A stretch of 64,000 nt of DNA from Frigoriglobus tundricola (GTDB taxonomy: Bacteria > Planctomycetota > Planctomycetia > Gemmatales > Gemmataceae), in assembly GCF_013128195.2 (NCBI RefSeq), contig NZ_CP053452.2, positions 3,348,001 to 3,412,000 of the forward strand, in the 5' to 3' direction. Under the pieces are notes generated by a model. It was given only the letters and a program-made list of their open reading frames with translations. It was not told where the DNA came from and did not search any database. Position 1 is the stretch's first letter. The number at the start of each line of letters is the position of its first letter. Below are positions 7,911 through 16,537 of the stretch, piece after piece. The position numbers were made by a program, and so were the translations under genes.

Positions 7911-8519
7911 ATGGCCGAGCCCCCGCTCACTCGCGTCACGCTGCTCGCCCGCCTGAAGGACGGGCGCGACGTCGATGCGTGGCGCGAGTTCGTGCAACTG
8001 TACGGCCCGGTCGTGTACCGGTTCGCCCGCAACCGCGGCCTCCAGGACGCCGACGCCGCCGACCTCATGCAGGACGTCATGCGGAGCGTCGCCCGCAACG
8101 CGCACCGCATGGAGTACGACCCCAAGCGGGGCACCTTCCGCGGCTGGCTGTACACGGTCACCCGGAACAAGATTTACAACTTCCTCAGCAGCCAGCGGAA
8201 CCGCCCCCGCGGCACCGGCGACGCGGACGCCCAGGAGCGCCTGGACGCCACCCCCGCCCGCGAGGAGGACGGCCCGGACGCCGACTGGGAGAAGGAGTAC
8301 CAGCGGCGGCTCAGCGCCCGGGCGATGGAACTGGTCAAGGGCGAGTTCCAGCCGAACACCTGGGCCGCGTTCTGGCAGACGGCGGTGGACGGCCGGGCCG
8401 CCGCGGAGGTCGGCGTGGCGCTCAAGATGAGCGCGGGCGCGGTGTACGTGGCCAAGAGCCGCGTGCTGGCCCGGCTGCGCGACGAGGTGCAGAAGATGAT
8501 GGAAGAGGAAGACAACTGA
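7911..8519 (+). CDS. ECF-type RNA polymerase sigma factor
   Basis: A 202-residue sigma-70-family protein. Region 2 is visible as FVQLYGPVVYRFARNRGLQDADAADLMQDV followed by FRGWLYTVTRNKIYNFL; region 4 as EVGVALKMSAGAVYVAKSRVLARLRDEV. This is the planctomycete ECF type that sits directly upstream of a Ser/Thr kinase gene; the kinase starts 67 bases downstream on the same strand. The kinase or its zinc-finger-like N-terminus is a plausible regulator of this sigma factor (inference from context). Confidence 0.88.
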   Translation: MAEPPLTRVTLLARLKDGRDVDAWREFVQLYGPVVYRFARNRGLQDADAADLMQDVMRSVARNAHRMEYDPKRGTFRGWLYTVTRNKIYNFLSSQRNRPRGTGDADAQERLDATPAREEDGPDADWEKEYQRRLSARAMELVKGEFQPNTWAAFWQTAVDGRAAAEVGVALKMSAGAVYVAKSRVLARLRDEVQKMMEEEDN

Positions 8520-8586
8520 TCGGCGAACCCGGCCGGTGGGTCCGCTCCACAGGCCCCGCGGGCCGAGCCCGCTCGGAAGCACACCC

Positions 8587-11058
8587 ATGCCTGAAACGAC
8601 GACGACCGCGTGCCCGCCCCAGGCCGACCTCGAGCGGCTGCTCAACGGGCGCTGCACCGAGGCCCGCAACGCGGCCCTGTGCGAGCACGTCGGCGCGTGC
8701 CCGGCGTGCCAGCAGCGCCTGGACCGGCTCGCCGGCTCGGGGTCCGACCTCGCCGAGCACCTGCGCGACGCCGACGCCGCGCCGGCGCCCAAGGACTCCG
8801 CGTACTGGCGGGCGATCGCGGACGCCGAGGACGAGCTGCGCAAGACGATCCTGTTCCCGCCCGGCGGCGAGTCGGACACGCCGCACCCGGAGGGCGACCT
8901 GAAGCTCGACTTCCTCCAGCCCGCGGACAAGCCCAACCGGCTCGGCAAGCTCGGGCCGTTCGACATCATCCGCGTCGTCGGCCGCGGCGGGATGGGCGTC
9001 GTGCTGCACGGCTACGACCCGTCGCTCGACCGCGACATCGCGATCAAGGTGATCGACCCGCAGCTCGCGAACAACGAGGTCGCGCGCCAGCGGTTCTGCC
9101 GCGAGGCCCGCGCCGCCGCCGCGGTCACGCACGACAACCTGGTCGCCGTCCACCAGGTGAACGAGGACGAGCCGTCCGGGCTGCCGTACCTGGTCATGCA
9201 GCTCATCAACGGCGAGTCGCTGGAACAGCGCCTCAAGCGGATCAGCAAGCTGAGCGTGCCGGAGGTCGCCCGGCTGGGGATGCAGGCCGCCGCCGGGCTG
9301 GCCGCGGCGCACGCCGGCGGGCTCATCCACCGCGACATCAAGCCCGGCAACATCCTGCTGGAAGCGCCCGCGGACCGCGTGAAGCTCACCGACTTCGGGC
9401 TGGCGCGGGCCGCGGAGGACGTGAAGCTCACCCGCACCGGGTTCGTCGCCGGGTCGCCGCTCTACATGGCCCCGGAACAGGCCCGCGGCGACGAGATCGA
9501 CCCGCGGTCGGACCTGTTCAGCCTCGGCAGCGTCCTTTACGAGGCGTCCACCGGCGTGGCCCCGTTCGAGGCGAAGACCCCGCTGGCGGTGCTGCGGCGC
9601 GTCTCGGACGAGACGCAGATGCCGCTCAGCCGCATCAACCCCGACGTGCCGAAGTGGCTCTCGGAGGCCGTGGACAAGCTGCTGTCGAAGGAGCCGGCGG
9701 GCCGGTACCAGACGGCGACGGAGGTGGCGGAGGTGTTCGCCTCCGGGCTGGTCGAGATGCACCTGCTCTCGCCGCTGGACGTGCCGGCGGAAGTGTGTTC
9801 CGCGTCGCGCACGGGCGTCCCGCGCACCCCCATCTGCTGGAAGACGGTCGGCGGCCGCGTGAAGCCGTGGGTCGGCGGAGCGGTCTTCGGCGGCCTCGTC
9901 GTCGGGCTGCTCTGGGCGCTGTTGGGACCGGGCACCCCGCCGACGCCCGAAACCCGCCCCGAGCAAGAACAACCCGCGGGGGCCGTTACGACGGGCGAGG
10001 AGCTGGCCAAAAAGCTCGAAGATCAAAAAACGACGGAGGTCGCGCTCGCGCCGGGAACGTTCGACCTCACCGCGTTTGTCGGCAAGCGCCCGGACCTCGT
10101 CGTGTCCACGCACGGCCCGACCCGGTTGATCCTGTCCGCCACCGACCCCGGCCCGAAGCCCCGCCTCACGCTGCCCGGCGAGTCCGGAACCGTGTGGGCG
10201 GTGTCGTTCCTGTCGAACGACCGGTTGGTGATGGGGATGGAGGACGGGTCCATCAAGATTTGGGACCTGGAGCACGGCGAAGCGATCCGGACCCTCGACC
10301 GGCAGGACGGTAACATCTGGACCGCCGACGTCTCGGCCGACGGCCAGTACCTGGTGACCGCGTCCGACGAGTCGTCGGTGACCTTCTGGAGCCTGAAGAG
10401 CTTCAAGCCCGAGTTCACGTTCCCGGAATCGAACTCGACCAAGGTCGCCAAGTTCAGCCCCGACGGTAAGCACCTCGCCACGGGCAACCGGAGCGGGATC
10501 GTGAAGGTGTGGGACTGGGCGAATCAGATCCCCTACGCCCAACTGCGCGGCCACCGCGGAACGGTCCACAGTCTGGCTTACAGTCCGGACGGCACCCGCC
10601 TCGCCAGCGCCGGCTCCGACCGGACGGTCAAGGTGTGGGACCTGAAGAAGGGCGTAGGCGCGTGGGAACTCGGGGAGGGGCCGGCCCCGTCGCTCGACAT
10701 GTCCCTGCACCGCGGGGCCGTGTACGCGGTCGCGTTCAGTCCGGACGGCAAGCGCCTCGTGAGCGCCGGGTGGGACGGCACCGTTCGCATCTGGGACGCG
10801 ATTACCGGTACCCAGCTCCTCCGGATCGCGGCGCACGATCAGGACGTGTGGTCCATCGCCTTCGGAGCGGGCGGCAAGTGGGTCGCCAGCGGCAGCTCCG
10901 ACGGCTCCGTAAAGGTGTGGGAAGTGGACACGGGCAAGGAGCTGTTCGCGTACCGCGGCACGCGGGCGTTCCACGTCGTCCGGTTCGCGCCCAACGGCAC
11001 CACGCTCGCCGCCGGCGGGCGCGACGGCACCGTAAAGGTGTGGGACCTCAAGAAGTAA
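8587..11058 (+). CDS. Membrane Ser/Thr protein kinase with WD40 propeller
   Basis: An 823-residue protein. Residues 25-45 hold an anti-sigma-like cluster (CEHVGACPACQ). The kinase domain spans about 124-395: GRGGMG at 132-137, K154 in IAIK, HRD at 248-250, DFG at 269-271, APE near 295. One membrane helix follows around 430-450 (GGAVFGGLVVGLLWALLG). The C-terminal part, probably extracytoplasmic, has WD40 repeats such as HRGTVHSLAYSPDGTRLASA and DRTVKVWDLKK; six or seven blades are visible. The propeller could sense or scaffold a partner. It is paired with the sigma factor at 7911. Start chosen at 8587 because earlier in-frame residues are unlike the family. Confidence 0.9.
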   Translation: MPETTTTACPPQADLERLLNGRCTEARNAALCEHVGACPACQQRLDRLAGSGSDLAEHLRDADAAPAPKDSAYWRAIADAEDELRKTILFPPGGESDTPHPEGDLKLDFLQPADKPNRLGKLGPFDIIRVVGRGGMGVVLHGYDPSLDRDIAIKVIDPQLANNEVARQRFCREARAAAAVTHDNLVAVHQVNEDEPSGLPYLVMQLINGESLEQRLKRISKLSVPEVARLGMQAAAGLAAAHAGGLIHRDIKPGNILLEAPADRVKLTDFGLARAAEDVKLTRTGFVAGSPLYMAPEQARGDEIDPRSDLFSLGSVLYEASTGVAPFEAKTPLAVLRRVSDETQMPLSRINPDVPKWLSEAVDKLLSKEPAGRYQTATEVAEVFASGLVEMHLLSPLDVPAEVCSASRTGVPRTPICWKTVGGRVKPWVGGAVFGGLVVGLLWALLGPGTPPTPETRPEQEQPAGAVTTGEELAKKLEDQKTTEVALAPGTFDLTAFVGKRPDLVVSTHGPTRLILSATDPGPKPRLTLPGESGTVWAVSFLSNDRLVMGMEDGSIKIWDLEHGEAIRTLDRQDGNIWTADVSADGQYLVTASDESSVTFWSLKSFKPEFTFPESNSTKVAKFSPDGKHLATGNRSGIVKVWDWANQIPYAQLRGHRGTVHSLAYSPDGTRLASAGSDRTVKVWDLKKGVGAWELGEGPAPSLDMSLHRGAVYAVAFSPDGKRLVSAGWDGTVRIWDAITGTQLLRIAAHDQDVWSIAFGAGGKWVASGSSDGSVKVWEVDTGKELFAYRGTRAFHVVRFAPNGTTLAAGGRDGTVKVWDLKK

Positions 11059-11071
11059 CGCGGACCAAGAC

Positions 11072-11208
11072 AACCCACCCCCCAGCCCCCCATTTGCTCC
11101 CCGGCCTGTCAGCAGAGCTTCTCGCGGGCCGGGGGAAGGGAGGGGAGCAAGACCTCCAACATTCGAGGGCCTTGCTCCCCTCCCTTCAGGGAGGGCTGGG
11201 GGTGGGTT
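11072..11208. repeat. C-rich inverted repeat element (AACCCACCCCCCAGCCCCCC)
   Basis: The left arm is at 11072-11090 and its complement (ggctgggggtgggtt) lies at 11194-11208. Between them is the second inverted pair gctcccctcccttc / gaagggaggggagc. A relative of the element occurs at 11879-12060, on the far side of the next gene. Convergent gene ends flank this copy. Confidence 0.65.
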
Positions 11209-11230
11209 CTTGGCAGACCGCCTCTCCCGC

Positions 11231-11854
11231 TCAATCGTCGTCCCGCCTGTTGAACTTGATCTTGCAGCCCGCGGCGGCGCTCGTCTCGGCCGTGTCGGCG
11301 GTCTTGCCCGCGAGCGCGTTCTTGACGGCCAGTTCCACGTACTTCGTCTTCGGCTCGCCCTCCGCCTTGTCATCGAAGGCGCCCATGTAGACCACTTTTC
11401 GGTCCTTGTTCAGCACGAAGCACTCGGGGGTGAACATCGCGCCGTAGGCGAGCGCGGTCTTTTGTGACGGGTCGTACAGGTAGGTGAAACCGAACTTGCG
11501 GCTCGTCGCCCGGTCCTTCATCGCCGGTAGCGCGTCGGCCTTACCGGTGTTCACGTTGATCGCCACGAACCCGACCTTACTGTCGGCCTTGTTGCACCCG
11601 GCCGCGAACGCGACCAGGCGCTCCTCGTACCCCTCCGCCACGATGCAACTGTTGCAGGTGAACACCACGACGAGGACGTCCTTGTCCTTGAAGTCGGCGA
11701 AGGCGTACTTCTTGCCGTCGGTGGCGTCGAGCTTGTCCCACGTCGGGGCGGCGTCGCCGATGTTGAGCTTCTTGTTGTACTTCCCCGCGCCCGCGGGCGC
11801 GGCGGCGAGGGCGAGGAGCACGACAACGGCCGAAAAACGAGTGAGGAGGGTCAT
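11231..11854 (-). CDS. Exported redoxin / peroxiredoxin-like protein
   Basis: A 207-residue protein with a signal peptide (MTLLTRFSAVVVLLALAAAP, cleavage near AGA). The mature domain has the AhpC/TSA-redoxin layout: GDAAPTWDKLDATDGKKY, then VLVVVFTCNSCIVAEGYEERL with the CxxC pair, FVAINVNT, and TPECFVLNKDRKVVYMGAFDD. It probably acts as an extracytoplasmic thiol-disulfide or peroxide-related protein. CNSC replaces the usual TxxC of peroxiredoxins, so a thioredoxin-like role is equally possible. The gene is flanked on both sides by related C-rich repeats. Confidence 0.82.
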   Translation of the reverse strand: MTLLTRFSAVVVLLALAAAPAGAGKYNKKLNIGDAAPTWDKLDATDGKKYAFADFKDKDVLVVVFTCNSCIVAEGYEERLVAFAAGCNKADSKVGFVAINVNTGKADALPAMKDRATSRKFGFTYLYDPSQKTALAYGAMFTPECFVLNKDRKVVYMGAFDDKAEGEPKTKYVELAVKNALAGKTADTAETSAAAGCKIKFNRRDDD

Positions 11855-11878
11855 TGGGGAGCCTCGGGAAGGTTGCGA

Positions 11879-12060
11879 AGAACCTACCCCCCGGCCCCCC
11901 TGCCTGAAGGGAAGGGGGTGACGGCGCGTGCCGCTTCCTCCGACTCTCCGGATCTTGTGGCGATCCGAGAGTCTTTCTCCCCTCCCTTCAGGGAGGGGTC
12001 GGGGGTGGGTTCTTTCACTTCCTCCCCCTTCCCTTCAGGGAGGGGGGCCGGGGGTAGGGC
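11879..12060. repeat. Composite C-rich repeat element, two or three copies in tandem
   Basis: Starts agaacctaccccccggcccc and contains three CCCTTCAGGGAGGGG-type blocks before ending ggccgggggtaggg. The ends are inverted copies of each other, and an internal junction (ggggtcgggggtgggttctt) marks two adjoining copies. It is related to the element at 11072-11208 and fills the gap between the redoxin and GNAT genes. Confidence 0.6.
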
Positions 12061-12067
12061 TCTGCGG

Positions 12068-13033
12068 TCACACCTGCTTCACGTAGGTGGTGCCGGTGTC
12101 CACGTGTTCGAGGGTGGCGGCGCGGCACAGGCCCACGAGCGCCTCGTCGGTGGCCGGGGCGTGGACCTCGCAAATGCCGAAGAACTGGTCCTGGAGGAAC
12201 CGTAGGATCTGGGAGAGCAGGAGCTTCGCCAGCCCCTGTTTTCGCAAGTCCTGGCGCACCTGAATGTCCAGCACGCCGGCCGACGGGAAGCCCCAGCGCC
12301 AGCCGTAGCCCTCCAGTTCCCACACGATCGCGCGGGCGGCGATGAAGCTGTTCGCCAGTTTATCCACCACGCGGAACTCGACCGGGTCGAGCGTGCCCCA
12401 CACGCACTCGTGCCACCAGGTCGGCACGCTCGCGGCCCGCATCACCTGCGTCTCGTACCGCTTCCGCAACATGCTGAACCGCGGGTCCGGGATCGACAGC
12501 GGGGCGTCCAGCTTCTTCTGGAAGACGAGCGTGGTGCCGGCCGGCTGGTACCCGAGCGAGCGGAAGAACGGGTCGGCCGCCGGGTCGGACGCGAGGAACC
12601 CGGGACAGTTGGTGCCGCCGTACAGCCCGAACCCGAACGGGCAGTCCGGCCACACCGGGCCGGCCCGCAACTTCGTCGCCCCGCGCGCCGTCAGGTACTC
12701 CTCGCACCGCTTGACCAGGTCGGCGCCCAGGTGCTTCCGCCCCGCCCCCGGCCGCACCGCGACCGAACAAATGATCCCGTGCGTGTAATCGAGGGCCGTC
12801 AGCTCTGCGTTCGGACCGAACCCCGCGAGGGCGTACCCGACGACCCGGTTGTTGTCCTCGCTGTCCGTGGCGACGATCAGCCCGTCGGGGTCGAAGTACG
12901 GCTTGGACAGCACCCACCGTTCGAGCAGCGCGGGGGTGCGCAGCGGGAAACTGCCGCGGGCCGTGTGCGACTCGTTCCAGACGTCGGCCAGGGCCGGCGG
13001 ATCGGTGTTGAGGAAGCGGCGGAATGCGATCAC
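12068..13033 (-). CDS. GNAT-family acetyltransferase, two GNAT modules
   Basis: A 321-residue protein long enough for two acetyltransferase folds. The first module contains IICSVAVRPGAGRKHLGADLVKRCEEYL, matching the acetyl-CoA loop (R/Q-x-x-G-x-G/A), and the second contains VLDIQVRQDLRKQGLAKLLLSQILRFLQ with RKQGLA as the same loop. LGYQPAGTTLVFQKKL is the typical strand closing module one. Substrate unknown. The gene ends within a few bases of a repeat element. Divergent from the PQQ-propeller gene at 13136, leaving about 100 bases for two promoters. Confidence 0.82.
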   Translation of the reverse strand: MIAFRRFLNTDPPALADVWNESHTARGSFPLRTPALLERWVLSKPYFDPDGLIVATDSEDNNRVVGYALAGFGPNAELTALDYTHGIICSVAVRPGAGRKHLGADLVKRCEEYLTARGATKLRAGPVWPDCPFGFGLYGGTNCPGFLASDPAADPFFRSLGYQPAGTTLVFQKKLDAPLSIPDPRFSMLRKRYETQVMRAASVPTWWHECVWGTLDPVEFRVVDKLANSFIAARAIVWELEGYGWRWGFPSAGVLDIQVRQDLRKQGLAKLLLSQILRFLQDQFFGICEVHAPATDEALVGLCRAATLEHVDTGTTYVKQV

Positions 13034-13135
13034 GTGCCGGCTCTCGCAACCCGCCGGGGTGAGGATCGGCGGCGGTAAACAGATTACGGAATACTATATG
13101 CCGAACCGCACGACTGCAAGCTAACGGAGCCGCCG

Positions 13136-14362
13136 ATGCTGCGCCTCATGCTCCCCGCCGCACTCACGCTCTCATTTGTGCCCGCCGCCGCGGGCGGCGA
13201 TTGGCCCCAACTGCACGGCCCGGCGCGCGACGGGCACTCCGCCGAAACGAAACTCGACTGGGACTGGCCGAAGGGCGGGCCGAAAGCGGTGTGGACGATC
13301 GACATCGGCACCGGCTGGGCCGGGCCGGTCGTGAGCGGCGAACACCTGTTCCTGTTCCACCGCGTCGGCGACGACGAGATCGTTCAGTGCCTCAACCCCG
13401 CCACCGGCAAGGAGAAATGGAAACACTCCTGTCCCACGAAATATCGCGACGATTTCGGCTTTGACGACGGCCCGCGGGCCACGCCCACTGTTGCCGGCGG
13501 CACGGTGTTCACGCTCGGCCCGAACGGTGACCTCTCCGCGGTCGAACTCGCCACCGGCAAGAAGCTCTGGCACCGCAACCTGCTCACAGACTACCGAGCG
13601 GGCAAGGGCTTCTTCGGGGCCGCGTGCTCGCCGCTCGTGATGAAAGACACGGTGCTGGTGAACGTTGGCGGGAAGGGCGCGGGCGTGGTCGGCTTCGGTG
13701 TGGCCGACGGCAAGGAAGTGTGGAAGTCCACCGATGACGGCGCGAGCTACTCGTCGCCGGTCGCGGCGGAGATCGACGGCCGACCGGCCGCCGTGTTCCT
13801 CACCCGAACGGGTTTGCGCGTGCTCGACCCGGTCGGCGGCAAATCGTTGTACGACTTCCCGTTCCGCCCGCGCGACGCGAACAGCGTCCAGGCCGCGACC
13901 CCGCTCGTGTGGAAGGACGAGATCTTCCTCACCGCGTCTTATGCGACCGGCGGCGCGCTGCTGAGCGCGAAGAAGGGCGAGGTGGCGGAGGTGTGGGCGA
14001 ACGACAAATCGCTGTCGAGCCAGTACACGACGCCGGTCCGCGTGGGCGACTACCTGTACGGCACCCACGGCCGCTCGGACGTGGGCAACGCCCAGCTCCG
14101 GTGCGTGGAATGGAAGACCGGTGCGGTTAAGTGGAGCGAAGCGCGGTTCGGGGTGGCGTCGCTGATCGCGGTGGACGGCGGCCTGCTCGCGCTCACGGAG
14201 ACCGGCGACCTCGTGCGGTTCGACGCATCTCCCGACGGTTACAAGGAGCGCGCCCGCGCGGTGCTGCTCACGAAGCCGACCCGGGCCGCACCGGCGCTCG
14301 CCAACGGTCGGCTCTACGCCCGCGACGGGAAACAGTTGGTGTGCGTGAGTTTGAAGAAGTAG
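13136..14362 (+). CDS. Secreted PQQ-like beta-propeller protein
   Basis: A 408-residue protein with a signal peptide (MLRLMLPAALTLSFVPAAAG) followed by GDWPQLHGPARDG, the typical opening of planctomycete outer-space PQQ-propeller proteins. Repeat blades show the motif W-x-[T/S]-x-x-G and CLNPATGKEKWKHSC, VELATGKKLWHRNL, and ending DGKQLVCVSLKK. There is no PQQ dehydrogenase catalytic signature, so a non-enzymatic scaffold or sugar/polymer binding role is as likely. A paralogue lies at 38702. The ribosome binding site is aacggag, seven bases upstream. Confidence 0.88.
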   Translation: MLRLMLPAALTLSFVPAAAGGDWPQLHGPARDGHSAETKLDWDWPKGGPKAVWTIDIGTGWAGPVVSGEHLFLFHRVGDDEIVQCLNPATGKEKWKHSCPTKYRDDFGFDDGPRATPTVAGGTVFTLGPNGDLSAVELATGKKLWHRNLLTDYRAGKGFFGAACSPLVMKDTVLVNVGGKGAGVVGFGVADGKEVWKSTDDGASYSSPVAAEIDGRPAAVFLTRTGLRVLDPVGGKSLYDFPFRPRDANSVQAATPLVWKDEIFLTASYATGGALLSAKKGEVAEVWANDKSLSSQYTTPVRVGDYLYGTHGRSDVGNAQLRCVEWKTGAVKWSEARFGVASLIAVDGGLLALTETGDLVRFDASPDGYKERARAVLLTKPTRAAPALANGRLYARDGKQLVCVSLKK

Positions 14363-14387
14363 AACGCGACTCGCGCCTGAAAGTAGG

Positions 14388-14473
14388 CAACGCGCTCCGC
14401 GCGTTGCGCGCTGAGCGGGTCGTTACTTGGGGTCGGTGGCGGGTGTCACTCGCGGAGCGAGTGACCTACTTTT
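14388..14473. repeat. Two inverted copies of the short palindromic repeat
   Basis: The first copy is gaaagtaggcaacgcgctcc (14390 onwards) and the second, in the opposite orientation, is cactcgcggagcgagtgacc followed by tacttttcc. Both correspond to the unit at 1729-1757. The second copy supplies the stop codon and last residues of the rhodanese gene, so the element overlaps a coding end. Confidence 0.55.
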
Positions 14474-14840
14474 CCACCGGCAACCCCTGTTCGGTCCACG
14501 CGCGCCAGCCGCCGTCCATGCTGATGACGTTCGTGTAGCCCATTTTCTGAATCGCGTCGGCCGCCAGCGCGGACCGGAACCCGCCGCCGCAGTACAGCAC
14601 CAGCGGCGTCGCGGGGTCGGGGATCTTACCCTCGATGTCCCGCTCGATGACGCCTTTGCCCAGGTGCACCGCCTTGGGGATGTGACCGGCGGCGAACTCG
14701 CTCTCCTCGCGCACGTCCACGAGAACGAACGGCTCGCCCTTGGCGAGCCGTTCGCGCACGGCATCAACGGTGCACTCCGTCACCCGCGTCTTCGTGTCGG
14801 TGACGAGCTTCAGGAACCCCGGTGCGTGCTGCTTTGCCAT
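14466..14840 (-). CDS. Rhodanese-domain protein
   Basis: A 124-residue single rhodanese domain, a sulfurtransferase fold. FVLVDVREESEFAAGHIPKA is the first conserved block, and LVLYCGGGFRSALAA holds the active-site cysteine with a CGGGFRS loop. The end GGWRAWTEQGLPVEK is typical of PspE/GlpE-like small rhodaneses. The loop of six residues after Cys suggests a sulfurtransferase rather than a phosphatase-like Cdc25 relative. It lies 53 bases downstream of the xylose isomerase gene on the same strand and could be co-transcribed with it. Confidence 0.88.
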   Translation of the reverse strand: MAKQHAPGFLKLVTDTKTRVTECTVDAVRERLAKGEPFVLVDVREESEFAAGHIPKAVHLGKGVIERDIEGKIPDPATPLVLYCGGGFRSALAADAIQKMGYTNVISMDGGWRAWTEQGLPVEK

Positions 14841-14892
14841 CGCTGCGCCTCCTGATTGCGGCTCTCTGCGTCGTCTGCGGCTCGTTTTCTCG

Positions 14893-16206
14893 TTACCGCA
14901 GGTAGCGGTTCAGGACGTTCTCGATCAGTTCCTGCCGCCCGGACACGTTCTTGTCCGCCTCGCCCTTCTTGAGCATGTAGGCTTCGAGCGTCTCGAAGTT
15001 CGTCTCGCCGCGCTCGATCGCCGCGCCGATGCCGCTGTCCCAGCTCGCGTACCGCTGCTTTACGAAGTCGCGGAGCACGCCGTCCTTCCGGACCGCGGCG
15101 GCGATCTTCAGCCCGTGGGCGAACGCGTCCATCCCGCCGATGTGGGCGTGGAACAGGTCCACCGGCTCGAAGCTGTCGCGGCGCACCTTCGCGTCGAAGT
15201 TCATGCCGCCGGCGCCGATCCCGCCCTGTTCGAGCACGATCAGCATGACCTGCGCCGTCAGGTACAGGTCGGTCGGGAACTGGTCCGTGTCCCAGCCGAG
15301 CAAGAGGTCGCCGCGGTTGGCGTCGATCGAGCCGAGCATCCCGTTGGCGCTGGCGTAGGCCAGCTCGTGGCCCATCGTGTGCCGCGCGAGGGTCGCGTGG
15401 TTCGTCTCGACGTTGAACTTGAACTCCTTCTCCAGCCCGGCGCCCCGGAGGAAGGCGAGCGAGTTGGCGCAGTCGAAGTCGTACTGGTGGCTGGTCGGCT
15501 CGTGCGGCTTCGGCTCGATGAGGAACGGGCCGGTGAAGCCGATCTTCTTCTTGTAGTCCACCGCCATGTGGAAGAACTTGGCGAGGTGGTCGAGCTCGCG
15601 CTTGAGGTCCGTGTTCCAGAGGGTCATGTACCCCTCGCGCCCGCCCCAGAACACGTAGTTCTCGCCGCCGAGCTCCTTGGTGACCTCGAGCGCCTTCTTC
15701 ACCTGCGCCGCGGAGTACGCGAACACGTCGGCGTTGCAGCTCGTGCTGGCCCCGTGGACGAACCGCTTGTTGCTGAACAGGTTCGCGGTGCCCCACAGGA
15801 GCTTGATGCCGGTGCGGGCCTGCGCCTCCTTGAGCTTCGCCGCCACCGCGTCGAGGTTCTTGTTCGACTCGGCGAGGGTCGCGCCCTCGGGGGCCACGTC
15901 GCGGTCGTGGAAGCAGTAGTACGGGACGCCGAGCTTCTCCATGAACTCGAACGCCACGTCGACGCGCTTCAGCGCCATCTCGAGCGAGTCGGTGCCGTCC
16001 TCCCACGGGCGGATCGCGCAGCCGGGGCCGAACGGGTCGGAGCCGGTGCCGCGGAACGTGTGCCAGTAGCACACCGCGAACCGCAGGTGGTCGCGCATCG
16101 ACTTGCCTTCGACCATCTCGTCCGGGTTGTAGTGCCGGTACGCCAGCGGGTTCGTGCTCTCCGGGCCTTCGTATTTGATCTTCGGAACGTCGGGAAACGC
16201 GGCCAT
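14893..16206 (-). CDS. xylA: Xylose isomerase
   Basis: Interconverts D-xylose and D-xylulose using two divalent metal ions. The 437-residue length is that of the longer (class II) isomerases. Active-site blocks are present: [13 protein letters not shown] with the catalytic His and Asp, [32 protein letters not shown] with metal-binding Glu and His, and [19 protein letters not shown] at 16206 ([14 protein letters not shown]) is chosen over 16257 because the 17 extra residues are not conserved-looking. No xylulokinase or transporter gene is adjacent. Confidence 0.96.
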   Translation of the reverse strand: MAAFPDVPKIKYEGPESTNPLAYRHYNPDEMVEGKSMRDHLRFAVCYWHTFRGTGSDPFGPGCAIRPWEDGTDSLEMALKRVDVAFEFMEKLGVPYYCFHDRDVAPEGATLAESNKNLDAVAAKLKEAQARTGIKLLWGTANLFSNKRFVHGASTSCNADVFAYSAAQVKKALEVTKELGGENYVFWGGREGYMTLWNTDLKRELDHLAKFFHMAVDYKKKIGFTGPFLIEPKPHEPTSHQYDFDCANSLAFLRGAGLEKEFKFNVETNHATLARHTMGHELAYASANGMLGSIDANRGDLLLGWDTDQFPTDLYLTAQVMLIVLEQGGIGAGGMNFDAKVRRDSFEPVDLFHAHIGGMDAFAHGLKIAAAVRKDGVLRDFVKQRYASWDSGIGAAIERGETNFETLEAYMLKKGEADKNVSGRQELIENVLNRYLR

Positions 16207-16537
16207 GATCGGTTCCGGTACGGGAGAATGGGTTGGAGAAAGGGTAGTGGATATCATGTGTGACGGATAGGACGACCGGGCGAAGTGCGGTCACACGTTG
16301 GGTCGATTTTCCCGCACAGCCCCACCAGGCCCTCCGGGATTCGGTGCATCACGCAAGAGACGCAGCCGAATTGGGTTCGTGAAAAATGCGTGGTCCTGAT
16401 CGCGTGGTTTTATCGTTTAGGGGGCTGGGGACTTCGTAGCCACGGCCGGTCGTTGGGTGCCCGCGGCCGACGCCTGTAGCCCCTTCCCAACGCCGGATCG
16501 TGCCCGAGGATCGGACGTTTCGCCCCAGGAGAAACCG
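16207..16537. other. Intergenic stretch without a recognised gene
   Basis: This 331-bp divergent gap must contain the promoters of xylA (minus) and the DUF3500 gene (plus). The plus-strand gene has a clear caggaga ribosome binding site at its end. No repeat, tRNA or conserved ORF was seen. Confidence 0.5.

Noticed and set aside
8422-11373. 983-codon frame on the minus strand opposite the WD40 kinase
   Set aside because: Low-complexity Arg-rich shadow; the plus strand encodes a recognisable kinase and propeller.
14740-16263. 507-codon plus-strand frame opposite xylA
   Set aside because: Shadow frame without motifs; xylose isomerase on the minus strand is unambiguous.
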